Of a stretch of DNA of 64,000 nt, positions 15,572 to 25,142 are shown piece by piece (position 1 is the stretch's first letter; every line of letters starts with the position of its first letter). The stretch lies in assembly GCA_036747295.1 (NCBI GenBank), contig DAIOCN010000003.1, positions 62,001 through 126,000 of the forward strand, read 5' to 3'. The notes beneath the pieces are model-generated. The model was not told the DNA's origin and searched no databases. It was given only the letters and a program-made list of their open reading frames with translations. This DNA comes from UBA4736 sp002404015 (lineage in GTDB: Bacteria > Chloroflexota > Dormibacteria > Dormibacterales > Dormibacteraceae). The translations under genes and the position numbers were made by a program.

Positions 15572-16732
15572 ATGTCCAGCCTCTGGGAACGTCTGCGCGC
15601 CCGAGCGGTGGAGATCCACGTCGCCGAGCACCTCCGCATGCGCCTGGAGCGCGAGGACAGGCTGCGCGTGAAGTTCGGGATGGACCCGACCGCCCCCGAC
15701 CTGCACCTCGGGCACCTGGTCGTCCTGGACGTGCTCAAGGATTTCCAGGATCAGGGCCACACGGTCGTGCTGGTGGTGGGCGACTACACCGCCCGGATCG
15801 GCGATCCGAGCGGGCGCTCCGAGACCCGGCCGATGCTCACGAGGGAGCAGGTCCAGCAGAACGCCAGGACCTACTTCGACCAGATCTACCAGGTGCTGGA
15901 CCGGGAGAAGACGGAAGTGCACGGCAACGCCGAATGGCTGGGCGAGATGGCGGCCGCCGACATCCTGCGGCTGCTCGGGACCCAGACCCTGCAGTCGGTG
16001 CTGCAGCGGGAGGACTTCGCAACCCGCCTCGCCAAGGGGATCCCGATCGGCGCCCACGAGCTGCTCTATCCGTTCAGCCAGGCCTACGACTCGGTCGCAG
16101 TCAGGGCGGACGTCGAGGTGGGGGGGACCGACCAGCTCTTCAACCTCCTGTTCGGCCGCGAGGTCCAGCGGGCGTACGGCCAGGAGCCCCAGGACATCGC
16201 CGTGTTCCCGCTCCTGGAGGGCGTGGAGGGCGTCCAGAAGATGAGCAAGTCACTGGACAACTACATCGGGATCGCCGAGGATCCCGCCCAGATCTACGGG
16301 AAGACGATGTCGATCCCGGACCACCTGACAGCGCGCTGGCTGGAGCTGGTTTCGGGATGGGGGCCGGACCAGGTCGCGGCGGTCCTGGCGCTGGGCCCCC
16401 GTGACGCCAAGGCGGCCCTGGCCAGCCGTCTCGTCGAGCGCCTGCACGGCGAGGCGGCGGCCCGCGCCGCCGAGGAGGATTTCGCGGCCAAGTTCAGGCG
16501 CCGGGACGTCCCCCCGGAGGACCTTCCGGAGCACGAGCCGGCAGCGCCCCGCGACCTGATCGGGACCCTCGTCGAGCTGGGCTGGTACCCGTCGCGAAGC
16601 CACGCCAAGCGGGTGGTCGAGCAGGGTGGTGCCGGCGTCAACGGCCAGAAGGTCGGCCTCGACCACCAGCTCAAGAACGGGGACGTGCTGAAGGCGGGCA
16701 AGAAAAACTTTGTTCGCATCCGGGTTCGGTAG
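15572..16732 (+). CDS. tyrS: Tyrosyl-tRNA synthetase
   Basis: Class I synthetase of 386 residues. It has KFGMDPTAPDLHLGH (HIGH-type motif HLGH), the tyrosine pocket region VGGTDQLFNLLFGRE, and KMSKS in VQKMSKSLDNYIG. A C-terminal S4 RNA-binding domain (about 320-386) ends in KAGKKNFVRIRV. ATG 15572 is chosen. No T-box leader is present upstream. The stop overlaps a TAGAAT hexamer that could be a promoter for yebC. Confidence 0.95.
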   Translation: MSSLWERLRARAVEIHVAEHLRMRLEREDRLRVKFGMDPTAPDLHLGHLVVLDVLKDFQDQGHTVVLVVGDYTARIGDPSGRSETRPMLTREQVQQNARTYFDQIYQVLDREKTEVHGNAEWLGEMAAADILRLLGTQTLQSVLQREDFATRLAKGIPIGAHELLYPFSQAYDSVAVRADVEVGGTDQLFNLLFGREVQRAYGQEPQDIAVFPLLEGVEGVQKMSKSLDNYIGIAEDPAQIYGKTMSIPDHLTARWLELVSGWGPDQVAAVLALGPRDAKAALASRLVERLHGEAAARAAEEDFAAKFRRRDVPPEDLPEHEPAAPRDLIGTLVELGWYPSRSHAKRVVEQGGAGVNGQKVGLDHQLKNGDVLKAGKKNFVRIRVR

Positions 16733-16765
16733 AATCCGACCGAAAGCATGTTCGGAGGGCTGACA

Positions 16766-16948
16766 TAGCAGGGTGCTGAAAAAGGTCGGCGAGGGATTCG
16801 GTGGCCAGGTGGCCCAGATCCTAGGCGCCTCCGAGAACCGGAGCAAAGCGTATTGGAGATACGCGTCGCGAGGATCGCAGGAGACAACGACGGAGATGGG
16901 CCGCATGGGCGCCGAAGCACCGTCGATTCCTTTTTCAGCGGCCTGCTA
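16766..16948. mobile_element. MITE-like element with 20-base terminal inverted repeats
   Basis: A 183-base noncoding segment is bounded by TAGCAGGGTGCTGAAAAAGG (16766-16785) and its inverted partner CCTTTTTCAGCGGCCTGCTA (16929-16948), matching at 18 of 20 positions. The interior encodes no plausible protein. This architecture fits a miniature inverted-repeat transposable element or an insertion-sequence remnant, but no target-site duplication is obvious. It fills the tyrS-yebC gap and ends 1 base before the yebC start codon. Confidence 0.65.
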
Positions 16949-16949
16949 A

Positions 16950-17705
16950 GTGTCGGGCCACTCTAAATGGGCCGGCATCAAGCACAAGAAGGCGATCGTG
17001 GACGCCAAGCGCGGCCAGACCTTCACGCGGGCCACTCGCGAGATCACGATGGCGGCCAAGGAGGGCGGCGGTGACGCCGAGGGCAACTTCCGGCTCCGCC
17101 TGGCGGTCCAGAAGGCGCGCGAGGTCAACATGCCCGCCGACAAGATCCAGTCCGCCATCGACCGGGGCACCGGGGCGGGCAAGGGCGACGCCCTGGAGGA
17201 GCTCCGCTACGAGGGCTACGGGCCGGCCGGGGTCGCGGTCATCGTCGACGCCATGACCGACAACCGGAACCGGACGGCTCCCGCGATCCGGCACATCTTC
17301 TCCAAGTACGGCGGCAACCTCGGCGATTCGAACTCGGTGGCCTGGATGTTCGAGCGCAAGGGCGTGATCGACGTCGACGCCGGCGGGAAGGACCCGGACG
17401 AGGTGGGCCTGGCGGCCATCGAGGCCGGCGCCGAGGATCTCCAGATGGACCGCAGCTCGATCGAGATCACCACCGACCCCACCAGCTTCGACGCCGTGCG
17501 CAAGGCCCTCGAAGACGTCGGGGTCACGATCGAGAACGCCGAGATCACGATGAAGCCCAAGCAATCGGTACCGGTCGACGAGGAGCACGCGGCGGCGGTG
17601 CTGCGCCTCCTCGAGGCCCTCGAGGAGGACGACGACGTCCAGCAGGTCTACGCGAACTTCGACATCCCAGCCGACGTCCTTGAACGAATCTCCGCGAACG
17701 TCTAG
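16950..17705 (+). CDS. yebC: YebC/PmpR-family protein (translation/transcription factor)
   Basis: Member of the YebC/TACO1 family, 251 residues. It begins MSGHSKWAGIKHKKAIVDAKRGQTF, followed by NMPADKIQSAIDRG and YEGYGPAGVAVIVDAMTDNRNRT. The family has been described as transcriptional regulators and as factors that help ribosomes through proline stretches; which applies here is unknown. GTG 16950 is forced by the conserved N-terminus and has no Shine-Dalgarno sequence because the inverted-repeat element abuts it. It precedes ruvCAB, as in many bacteria. Confidence 0.93.
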   Translation: MSGHSKWAGIKHKKAIVDAKRGQTFTRATREITMAAKEGGGDAEGNFRLRLAVQKAREVNMPADKIQSAIDRGTGAGKGDALEELRYEGYGPAGVAVIVDAMTDNRNRTAPAIRHIFSKYGGNLGDSNSVAWMFERKGVIDVDAGGKDPDEVGLAAIEAGAEDLQMDRSSIEITTDPTSFDAVRKALEDVGVTIENAEITMKPKQSVPVDEEHAAAVLRLLEALEEDDDVQQVYANFDIPADVLERISANV

Positions 17706-17717
17706 CCTGCTGGAGCC

Positions 17718-18215
17718 ATGGCCGCGACCCGGGTAGGCCTCCTCCTGGGAATCGACCCCGGCCTGGCCAGCACCGGCTACGCCCTTCTGTCCGGCGACAA
17801 CCAGGTGCTGGCCTGCGGAACCATCAAGACCGCGCCCGGGCCCACCGGTCCGCGCCTCCACCAGATCGTCACCGAGGTCGCCTCGGTGCTGGCGAGCTAC
17901 GAGATCCGAGAGGCCGCGATGGAAGAGCTCTTCGTGGGCCGCAACACCACCTCCGTGATCGGCGTGGCCCAGGCCCGGGGCGCCATCCTGGCCACCCTGG
18001 AGGCGCGCGGCATCCCCACGTTCGAGTACAAGCCGGCCCAGGTCAAGGCGGTGCTGACCGGCTATGGCATGGCCAGCAAAGCCCAGATCGCCCGCATGCT
18101 GGCGCTGCAGGTGGCCTCGGCCGGGAAGATGGACGACCACGCCGCCGACGCGATCGCGATCGCGGTGTGCCACGCGCGCAGCCGGAAGCTCCGGATCGCG
18201 GCTCAGCAGAGGTGA
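17718..18215 (+). CDS. ruvC: Holliday junction endonuclease RuvC
   Basis: Resolves Holliday junctions by paired nicks with RuvAB. The RNase H-like fold has its acidic residues visible in GIDPGLASTG, MEELFVGRNT and the C-terminal MDDHAADAIAIA. The 165-residue length is normal. ATG 17718 lies 12 bases after yebC. The stop overlaps ruvA as GTGA. Confidence 0.95.
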   Translation: MAATRVGLLLGIDPGLASTGYALLSGDNQVLACGTIKTAPGPTGPRLHQIVTEVASVLASYEIREAAMEELFVGRNTTSVIGVAQARGAILATLEARGIPTFEYKPAQVKAVLTGYGMASKAQIARMLALQVASAGKMDDHAADAIAIAVCHARSRKLRIAAQQR

Positions 18216-18811
18216 TCGCCTTCTTGCGGGGCAAGGTCCAGCGGGCCGCCGCCGACCACCTGGTCGTCGAGACCGGCGGCGTGGGCTACCTGGTCAGCAT
18301 TCCGCTCAGCGTCCGCGAGAAGGTCGGGCCGCCCAACTCCGAGGTCGAGCTGCACATCCACACCCACGTCCGAGAGGACCAGCTCGCGCTCTATGGCTTC
18401 TCCACACGGGAGGAGTTGGAGCTCTTCCAGCAGCTGATCCAGGTCGACGGCGTGGGGCCCAAGGTGGGCCTGGCGATCCTCAGCGCGGCCAGCATGGACG
18501 TCCTCAAGCGGGCGATCCTCTCCGAGGACGTGGCCCCCATCCGGCGGGCCAGCGGGGTGGGTCCGCGCACGGCTCAGAAGGTGATCATCGACCTGAAGCC
18601 CAAGCTGGAGACGGAGGAGGCGCTGCTGGCCATCCCCCGCGCCGTGGCCGCGGCGGGGGGCGGCGAGGTGCCGCGGGCGGTCGAGAACGCGCTGCGCGGG
18701 CTCGGCTACAGCGCCCAGCAGGCCAAGCAAGGCGTTGAGGCGGTCGATTGGACGGCCAAGCCGGACGCCCAGCTGGCCCTTTCCATCGCGCTCAAGGCTC
18801 TAGGACGGTGA
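18212..18811 (+). CDS. ruvA: Holliday junction branch-migration protein RuvA
   Basis: Tetrameric junction-binding subunit, 199 residues. It begins MIAFLRGKVQ (OB domain) and contains the two helix-hairpin-helix motifs around VDGVGPKVGLAILS and ASGVGPRTAQKVIIDLK. A C-terminal RuvB-binding domain ends the protein. GTG 18212 overlaps ruvC as GTGA and gives the family N-terminus. Confidence 0.95.
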   Translation: MIAFLRGKVQRAAADHLVVETGGVGYLVSIPLSVREKVGPPNSEVELHIHTHVREDQLALYGFSTREELELFQQLIQVDGVGPKVGLAILSAASMDVLKRAILSEDVAPIRRASGVGPRTAQKVIIDLKPKLETEEALLAIPRAVAAAGGGEVPRAVENALRGLGYSAQQAKQGVEAVDWTAKPDAQLALSIALKALGR

Positions 18812-19842
18812 CCGACGACGACGGCCGCCCTCTCGACCCGGGGGCGACCAACGAGGACGAGCAGTTCGACCGCACGCTGCGGCCGCGCTCGCTCGACGAC
18901 TACGTCGGCCAGGAGCAGGTCCGCCAGAACCTGGGCATCCTCCTGGAGGCCGCCCGGCGGCGCGGCGAGCCCGTGGAGCACGTACTGCTCAGCGGCCCGC
19001 CCGGGCTGGGCAAGACCACGCTGGCGAACATCATCGCCAACGAGCTCGGCGTCGCCATCCGGACCACTTCCGGCCCGGCCATCGATCACGCCGGCGCCCT
19101 GGCCTCGATCCTCACCAATCTGAACGACCGCGACATCCTCTTCATCGACGAGATCCACCGCCTGAACGCGACCGTTGAGGAGGCGCTCTACCCGGCCATG
19201 GAGGACTTCGCCTTCGACATCGTGCTGGGCAAGGGGGCCGGCGCGACCTCGGCCCGGCTGCCGCTGGCCCGCTTCACCTGCGTGGGCGCCACCACCCGCC
19301 AGGGCCTGCTCAGCGCTCCCATGCGGGACCGCTTCGGGGCCTCCTACCGGCTGGACTTCTACACCCATGCCGAGCTGGAGAAGATCGTCAAGCGGTCGGC
19401 CCGGATCCTCGCTCTGGAGATCGACGAGGAGGCGGCCGCGGAGCTCGCCAAGCGCTCGCGCGGGACCCCGCGCATCGTCAACCGCCTGCTGCGCCGCGTG
19501 CGCGACTACGCCGAGGTGCGCGCCGACGGCAAGGCCACCCTGGCCGTCACCCACCAGGCCCTGGCCATGCTCGAGATCGATGAGCTCGGCCTCGAGCCGC
19601 TGGACCGCCGGATCCTGGAGACGATGATCCAGAAGTTCCGGGGCGGCCCGGTGGGCCTCGACACGATCGCGACGGCGCTGTCCGAGGAGCCGGAGACGAT
19701 CGAGGACGTGTACGAGCCGTTCCTGATGCAGAACGGCTTCCTGGCACGGACGCCGCGGGGCCGGGTCGCCACCGAGCTGGCCTACCGCCACCTCGGCCTT
19801 GAGCCGCCCGCCGGCGGTCCTGAACAGGGGCGCCTTCTGTAG
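18808..19842 (+). CDS. ruvB: Holliday junction branch-migration ATPase RuvB
   Basis: AAA+ hexameric motor of 344 residues. It shows the RuvB N-terminal signature FDRTLRPRSLDDYVGQE, Walker A GPPGLGKTTLA, Walker B LFIDEIHRL, sensor 1 CVGATTRQG, the arginine-finger region RDRFG, and a winged-helix C-terminus (EPFLMQNGFLARTPRGR). GTG 18808 overlaps ruvA as GTGA. It is the last gene of the yebC-ruvCAB operon. Confidence 0.96.
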   Translation: MTDDDGRPLDPGATNEDEQFDRTLRPRSLDDYVGQEQVRQNLGILLEAARRRGEPVEHVLLSGPPGLGKTTLANIIANELGVAIRTTSGPAIDHAGALASILTNLNDRDILFIDEIHRLNATVEEALYPAMEDFAFDIVLGKGAGATSARLPLARFTCVGATTRQGLLSAPMRDRFGASYRLDFYTHAELEKIVKRSARILALEIDEEAAAELAKRSRGTPRIVNRLLRRVRDYAEVRADGKATLAVTHQALAMLEIDELGLEPLDRRILETMIQKFRGGPVGLDTIATALSEEPETIEDVYEPFLMQNGFLARTPRGRVATELAYRHLGLEPPAGGPEQGRLL

Positions 19843-19910
19843 CCGGTAGGCGCCACCACCTCGGGATTCCCCGGCGCCGCGTCGGCCGGAAACTCTCGTC
19901 CTGCTGTGGG

Positions 19911-19916
19911 TAGAAT
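19911..19916 (+). promoter_or_regulatory. Candidate -10 element for secDF
   Basis: TAGAAT lies 12 bases before the TTG start of secD, with no Shine-Dalgarno sequence between them. This suggests a very short leader. No clear -35 is visible. Confidence 0.4.
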
Positions 19917-19928
19917 CTTTTAGCTCAC

Positions 19929-21398
19929 TTGCAACTAGTCCTCTCCTGGCCGGTTCGCGTCATCGTGCTCGGCCTCCTGCTCTTCTCGCTGTTCGTGGAC
20001 GGCGCCGGGTACTGGTACCGGATCCAGAACCACTACCCGTTGACAGGGTCCGTACCCGGGCTGCCGCCGCATTTCGGGGACTGGCAGATCTACCTGCACA
20101 AGGGCCTGGACCTGTCCGGAGGCACCCACCTCGAGCTCCAGCTCAGCAACTTCCCACCCGGCCGGGACCGAGCCCAGATGCAGCAGCAGACGGTCGACGT
20201 GCTCACCAAGCGGGTCAACGCGCTGGGCACGTCGGAGCCGCTGGTCGAGCCGGCCGGGAGCAACCACGACCGGATCGTGGTCGAGCTGGCCGGCGTCTCG
20301 GCCGCACAGGCCAACGCAGTGATCGGCCAGCGGGCCCAGCTCATCACCACCACCTGGGTCCTGGACCCGGCCCAGACCACCACCAATGTCGGCCCAGAGC
20401 CCGGCTACAAGCCCCAGCTCACGAACCTGACCAGCGACCTCCTGTCCGGCGCCAACCCCTCTCTGGACGCCAACGGGACCGCCTGGGTCGTCAACCTGAC
20501 GTTCAACTCGCAGGGGGCTGACATCTTCGGCAAGCTGACCACCACCGCCTACAACACGTGCAAGGCCGACCCCACCTGCGCCCAGGGCCAGATCGCCGAG
20601 TGGCTGGACCTGTCGGCCGACGATATCGCGCACTGGGACGACCCCGGCTACGCGGACAGCATCAGCCGGCCCACGACGGTCGGCGGCAAGCTGGTCACCA
20701 ACCCGACCATCCAGCAGGCCATCACGGGTGGCACCGCCCAGATCACCGGCGGGGGCACCGGGTTCACCCAGCAGGGCGCCAAGGACCTGGCCACGCTGCT
20801 CAACTCGGGTTCGCTGCCCACGGCGATCGCGGTCCTCCAGTCCACCGAGGTGGGCGCCAGCCTGGGCCAGGACTCCGTTCGGCGGAGCCTGGCGGCCGGG
20901 CTGCTCGGCCTGCTGATCGTGGTCGTCTTCATGGTCGCCTTCTACCGTCTGCCCGGTTTCCTGGCCAGCCTGGCCCTGCTCTTCTACGCGGGCGTGGTGC
21001 TGGCGCTCTTCAAGGTGGTGCCGGTGACCTTGACGCTTTCCGGGATGGCCGGGTTCATCCTCAGCGTAGGCATGGCGGTTGACGCTAACGTCCTGATCTT
21101 CGAACGCTTCAAAGAGGAGGTCAGGGCCGGCCGGACCATCGGCGCGGCCGTTGACGCCGCCGTGCGCCGGGCCTGGCCGGCCATCCGCGACTCGAACACG
21201 TCGACCCTGATCACCAGTGCGCTGCTCGCGTACTTCGGTTCAGGCCCGGTCCGCGGCTTCGCGGTCACCCTGATGATCGGCGTGCTGATCAGCCTGATCT
21301 CGTCGATCATCGTGACCCACAACCTGCTGGCGATCGTCCTGAACTTCGGGTCGATCAGGCGCGGCGCGGTGCTGGGAGTCGAGCGTGGCAGAGCTTAG
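19929..21398 (+). CDS. secD: Protein translocase subunit SecD
   Basis: Membrane component of the SecDF complex, which uses the proton-motive force to help Sec export. It has an N-terminal membrane helix, the conserved LDLSGGTHLEL (D1), a large P1 periplasmic region (about 60-310) and a C-terminal block of five helices, with GMAVDANVLIFERFKEE in the D4 region. The 489-residue length is normal. The TTG start gives MQLVLSWPVRVIVLGLLL; the ORF overlaps secF by 14 bases. SecD and SecF are separate here rather than fused as in B. subtilis. Confidence 0.95.
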   Translation: MQLVLSWPVRVIVLGLLLFSLFVDGAGYWYRIQNHYPLTGSVPGLPPHFGDWQIYLHKGLDLSGGTHLELQLSNFPPGRDRAQMQQQTVDVLTKRVNALGTSEPLVEPAGSNHDRIVVELAGVSAAQANAVIGQRAQLITTTWVLDPAQTTTNVGPEPGYKPQLTNLTSDLLSGANPSLDANGTAWVVNLTFNSQGADIFGKLTTTAYNTCKADPTCAQGQIAEWLDLSADDIAHWDDPGYADSISRPTTVGGKLVTNPTIQQAITGGTAQITGGGTGFTQQGAKDLATLLNSGSLPTAIAVLQSTEVGASLGQDSVRRSLAAGLLGLLIVVVFMVAFYRLPGFLASLALLFYAGVVLALFKVVPVTLTLSGMAGFILSVGMAVDANVLIFERFKEEVRAGRTIGAAVDAAVRRAWPAIRDSNTSTLITSALLAYFGSGPVRGFAVTLMIGVLISLISSIIVTHNLLAIVLNFGSIRRGAVLGVERGRA

Positions 21399-22383
21399 CG
21401 AGCCGACCGGAGCGCTCACCGCGGAGACGGCCGACACCACCCGCCCCGCCCGCCGCCTCGACATCGTCGGCCGGCGCAACGTCTTCTTCGCGATCTCGCT
21501 GCTGGTCATCGTCCCGGGCATCATCTCGATGGTCACCCAGGGCTTCCTGCTGGGCATCGACTTCCAGGGCGGCACCGAGTTCTTCATCAAGTTCCAGACC
21601 TCACCGCAGCCCTCGCTGGCCGCGGTCGAGGCCGCGGTGGCCGCCGAGAACGTGCACGGCACGGTCCAGCAGGCCACCGACGGCACCTTCATCGTGCGCA
21701 CCGGCGTGCTGAACCCGGCCCAGCAGGGCACCTTCGAAGACGACCTCGCGAAGAAGGTGGCGCCCATCGATCACCAGGCCATCCAGGTCAACTCGGTCGG
21801 GCCGACCATCGCCCAGGAGATCGTGCAGAACGCGCTGATCGCGATCGTGCTGGCCTCGTTCCTGATCCTTCTGTACCTGGCCTTCCGCTTCCGCCGTGTC
21901 CAGGGCGGCTGGCGCTCGGGCTTCCAGTTCGGGGGCAGCGCCCTGCTGGCGCTCCTGCACGACGTCTTCCTGGTGGCCGGCGTGTTCTCGATCCTGGGCA
22001 AGGGGATCCCCTTCCTGGGCTTCCACGGCTTGCGGATCGGCGAGATCGACAGCCTTTTCCTAACGGCCATCCTCACCGTGGTTGGCTTCTCGGTCCACGA
22101 CACGATCGTCGTGTTCGACCGGATTCGCGAGAACCTGATCGTGGCCAACCGGCTGACCTTCGAGCAGGTCGTGAACCTCAGCATCATGCAGACGGCGGCC
22201 CGCTCGATCATCACCAGCTTCACGGTGGTCCTGGTCCTGCTGGCGCTCTTCCTGTTCGGTGGCGACACGCTGAAGGGCTTCGTGCTGGCCCTCCTGGTAG
22301 GGATCGTCTCCGGGACCTACAGCTCGATCTTCAACGCCTCAACGCTGCTCGTGGTGTGGCGCCGGTTGCAGACCGTCCGGTAG
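21385..22383 (+). CDS. secF: Protein translocase subunit SecF
   Basis: Partner of SecD, 332 residues with six predicted helices. It carries the conserved GIDFQGGTEFFIKF near the N-terminus and SVHDTIVVFDRIREN in the membrane domain. GTG 21385 overlaps the secD 3' end and gives a ~30-residue cytoplasmic N-terminus before helix 1. Confidence 0.95.
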   Translation: MAELSEPTGALTAETADTTRPARRLDIVGRRNVFFAISLLVIVPGIISMVTQGFLLGIDFQGGTEFFIKFQTSPQPSLAAVEAAVAAENVHGTVQQATDGTFIVRTGVLNPAQQGTFEDDLAKKVAPIDHQAIQVNSVGPTIAQEIVQNALIAIVLASFLILLYLAFRFRRVQGGWRSGFQFGGSALLALLHDVFLVAGVFSILGKGIPFLGFHGLRIGEIDSLFLTAILTVVGFSVHDTIVVFDRIRENLIVANRLTFEQVVNLSIMQTAARSIITSFTVVLVLLALFLFGGDTLKGFVLALLVGIVSGTYSSIFNASTLLVVWRRLQTVR

Positions 22384-22405
22384 CCTTCGGGAACCGGGAC
22401 CCGAC

Positions 22406-22864
22406 ATGCCGACCTGGCCAATAGACGAGATCCGAGAGCTGCTGGAGCCGACGCTCGCGCACATGGGGTTCTCGATCTACTCTCTGGAGCAGGCCGGCGG
22501 CGGCGGGCGTACGCTCCGGATCGCCATCGACAAGGGCGAGGGCTTCATCTCGATCGTCGACTGCGAGCGTGTCAGCCACGTGGCCGGCCCGCTGCTGGAC
22601 CAGGCCGACCTGATCAAGGACTCCTACACGCTGGAGGTCTCCTCGCCGGGGGCCGAGCGCCCCCTGCGAAGCCAGTCCGAGTACGAGCGCTTCATCGGCC
22701 GCAAGGTGAACGTGCGCTACCGATCCGGCGCCGCGGAGGGCGTGCTGGAAGGCGCGCTGGTGGCCGTCGACGACGCCGGGATCGCAGTCCAGGGTCGTGC
22801 CACCGACATCCACCACCTGGCCTGGGACGACGTCCTCGCGGGCCGGCTGGCCGTGTCTCTCTGA
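22406..22864 (+). CDS. rimP: Ribosome maturation factor RimP
   Basis: Assists 30S assembly. The 152-residue protein has the N-terminal domain with LRIAIDKGEG, the signature LEVSSPGAERPL, and a C-terminal SH3-like domain. It opens the rimP-nusA-rnpM-infB-rbfA-truB-ribF operon. ATG 22406 is 22 bases after secF. Confidence 0.93.
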   Translation: MPTWPIDEIRELLEPTLAHMGFSIYSLEQAGGGGRTLRIAIDKGEGFISIVDCERVSHVAGPLLDQADLIKDSYTLEVSSPGAERPLRSQSEYERFIGRKVNVRYRSGAAEGVLEGALVAVDDAGIAVQGRATDIHHLAWDDVLAGRLAVSL

Positions 22865-22869
22865 CGACC

Positions 22870-23827
<958 letters not shown>

Positions 23828-23847
<20 letters not shown>

Positions 23848-24097
23848 GCCGGTCCGCACCTGCGTGGCCTGCCGGCAGGAGGCGGGCAAGCGGGCCCTGG
23901 TGCGGCTGGTCAGGACGCCCGAGGGCGGGGTCGGGCTGGACCTCGGCGGCGGCCTGCCGGGCCGCGGCGCGTACCTCCACCGGGACCCGGCCTGCATCGA
24001 CCAGGCGCGCCGCCGGCGGGCCCTGGAGCGGGCTTTGAAGGCTGCGGTCGGCGAAGAGACCTGGGCGCGGCTGTTGGCCGAAGGAGGGAGACCGTGA
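23828..24097 (+). CDS. rnpM: YlxR/RnpM-type RNA-binding protein
   Basis: Small basic protein of 89 residues (DUF448/YlxR family). It shows RTCVACRQ near the N-terminus and the family signature GLPGRGAYLHRDPACI. B. subtilis YlxR (RnpM) has been reported to bind the RNase P RNA and modulate its activity. It lies between nusA and infB as usual, overlapping nusA by 20 bases and the next gene as GTGA. Confidence 0.88.
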
Positions 24098-25056
24098 CGC
24101 CGAAGTTCGGAGCTTTTGTGCCCCAGGGCTGGAAGCTGGACTTGGTCGGCATCGCCGACCCGGCCGCCCAGTACGAGGCGATGAGCCGCGCCGCGCGCGA
24201 GGCCGAGCGGGCCGGGCTCGACTCGGCCTGGGTGTACGACCACTTTCACACAGTGCCGACCGCGGAGGCGGAGGCGACCTTCGAGGCATGGACCACCATG
24301 GCGGCGCTGGCTCGCGACACGAGCACGATCCGGCTGGGCCAAATGTGCACCTGCAACAGCTACCGGCGGCCCAGCCTGCTGGCCAAGATGAGCTCCTGCG
24401 TGGACGCCATGAGCAATGGCCGCCTCATCGTTGGCATCGGTGCCGGCTGGTACCAGGAGGAGTTCGAGGCCTACGGCTACGAGTTCCCGGAGACGCCCAC
24501 CCGGCTCCGGATGCTGGGCGAGGCGGTCCAGGTGCTGAAGGCGATGTGGACGCAGGACCGAGCCGGCTTCCAGGGCACGTACTACCGGCTCGAGGGGGCC
24601 ATCAACCGACCCCGGCCGGTCCAGCAGCCGCATCCTCCGCTGTGGATCGCCGGCGGCGGCGAGAAGGTCACGTTGCACCTCGTCGCCCGCTACGCCGACG
24701 GCTGCAACCTGGGCGGCGACCCGGCGACCGTCCGCCGCAAGCTGGAGGTGCTCAAGCGCCACTGCGACGAGCTGGGACGCGACTACGATCGGCTGACGAA
24801 GTCCACCTGCCTGGAACCCCTGATCGTGGGGAACGGGGCAGAGGTGAAGCGCGTGGTCGCCGACACCATGCGCCGCACCGGCGAGACCGAGGCCTCCCTG
24901 CGCGGCCCCTACACGGGCCCTCCCGAGGTGGTCGCGGCGCGGCTGCGCGAGCTCGTCGAGCTGGGCATCGACTACTTCATCGCGTACCTCCCCAACGGCG
25001 TAGAGGAAGGCGCCATCGAGCGCTTTGCCCGGGAGGTGGTGCCGCTGGTCGGCTAA
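24094..25056 (+). CDS. Luciferase-like (LLM class) F420/flavin-dependent oxidoreductase
   Basis: TIM-barrel bacterial-luciferase-family enzyme of 320 residues. It has FGAFVPQGWKLD at the N-terminus, AGLDSAWVYDHFHTVP, SNGRLIVGIGAGWYQEEFEAYG and PPLWIAGGGEKVTLHLVARYADGCN. The family uses FMN or coenzyme F420, and the TIGR03560-like sequence favours F420, but the substrate is unknown. It is inserted between rnpM and infB, where ylxQ would lie in B. subtilis. The GTGA overlap shows it is cotranscribed with nusA-rnpM. Confidence 0.85.
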   Translation: MTPKFGAFVPQGWKLDLVGIADPAAQYEAMSRAAREAERAGLDSAWVYDHFHTVPTAEAEATFEAWTTMAALARDTSTIRLGQMCTCNSYRRPSLLAKMSSCVDAMSNGRLIVGIGAGWYQEEFEAYGYEFPETPTRLRMLGEAVQVLKAMWTQDRAGFQGTYYRLEGAINRPRPVQQPHPPLWIAGGGEKVTLHLVARYADGCNLGGDPATVRRKLEVLKRHCDELGRDYDRLTKSTCLEPLIVGNGAEVKRVVADTMRRTGETEASLRGPYTGPPEVVAARLRELVELGIDYFIAYLPNGVEEGAIERFAREVVPLVG

Positions 25057-25123
25057 GCCGGGCTCGGGCTCCGGTCCGAGGCGGCCAGGGCCTCGGCCCA
25101 GGTTTAGCGGGCCACCTCGCAGG

Positions 25124-25129
25124 TAAACT
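25124..25129 (+). promoter_or_regulatory. Candidate -10 element for infB
   Basis: TAAACT (in AGGTAAACTC) lies 13 bases before the infB ATG and no Shine-Dalgarno sequence intervenes. The same GGTAAACT sequence precedes asd at 39747-39754. An 8-base G/C hairpin near 25076-25099 precedes it but has no U-run. This may be an internal promoter of the nusA-infB operon. Confidence 0.4.
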
Positions 25130-25142
25130 CATTAATTCGGCC

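Noticed and set aside
7501..16732. T-box riboswitches before thrS, pheS, tyrS or metG
   Set aside because: No T-box-type conserved sequence or terminator lies upstream, and the leaders are too short or lie inside coding sequence.
16294..16920. A minus-strand ORF across tyrS and the inverted-repeat element as a transposase remnant
   Set aside because: It runs mainly opposite the conserved tyrS S4 domain and shows no transposase motif.
25076..25099. A CCGAGGC/GCCTCGG hairpin after the LLM gene as a terminator
   Set aside because: It is not followed by a T-run; it may be only a GC-rich chance stem.
24288..25142. An in-frame upstream extension of infB by 285 codons into the LLM gene
   Set aside because: The extension overlaps the conserved LLM coding frame, is low-complexity Arg/Pro-rich sequence, and ATG 25143 matches the IF-2 N-terminus.
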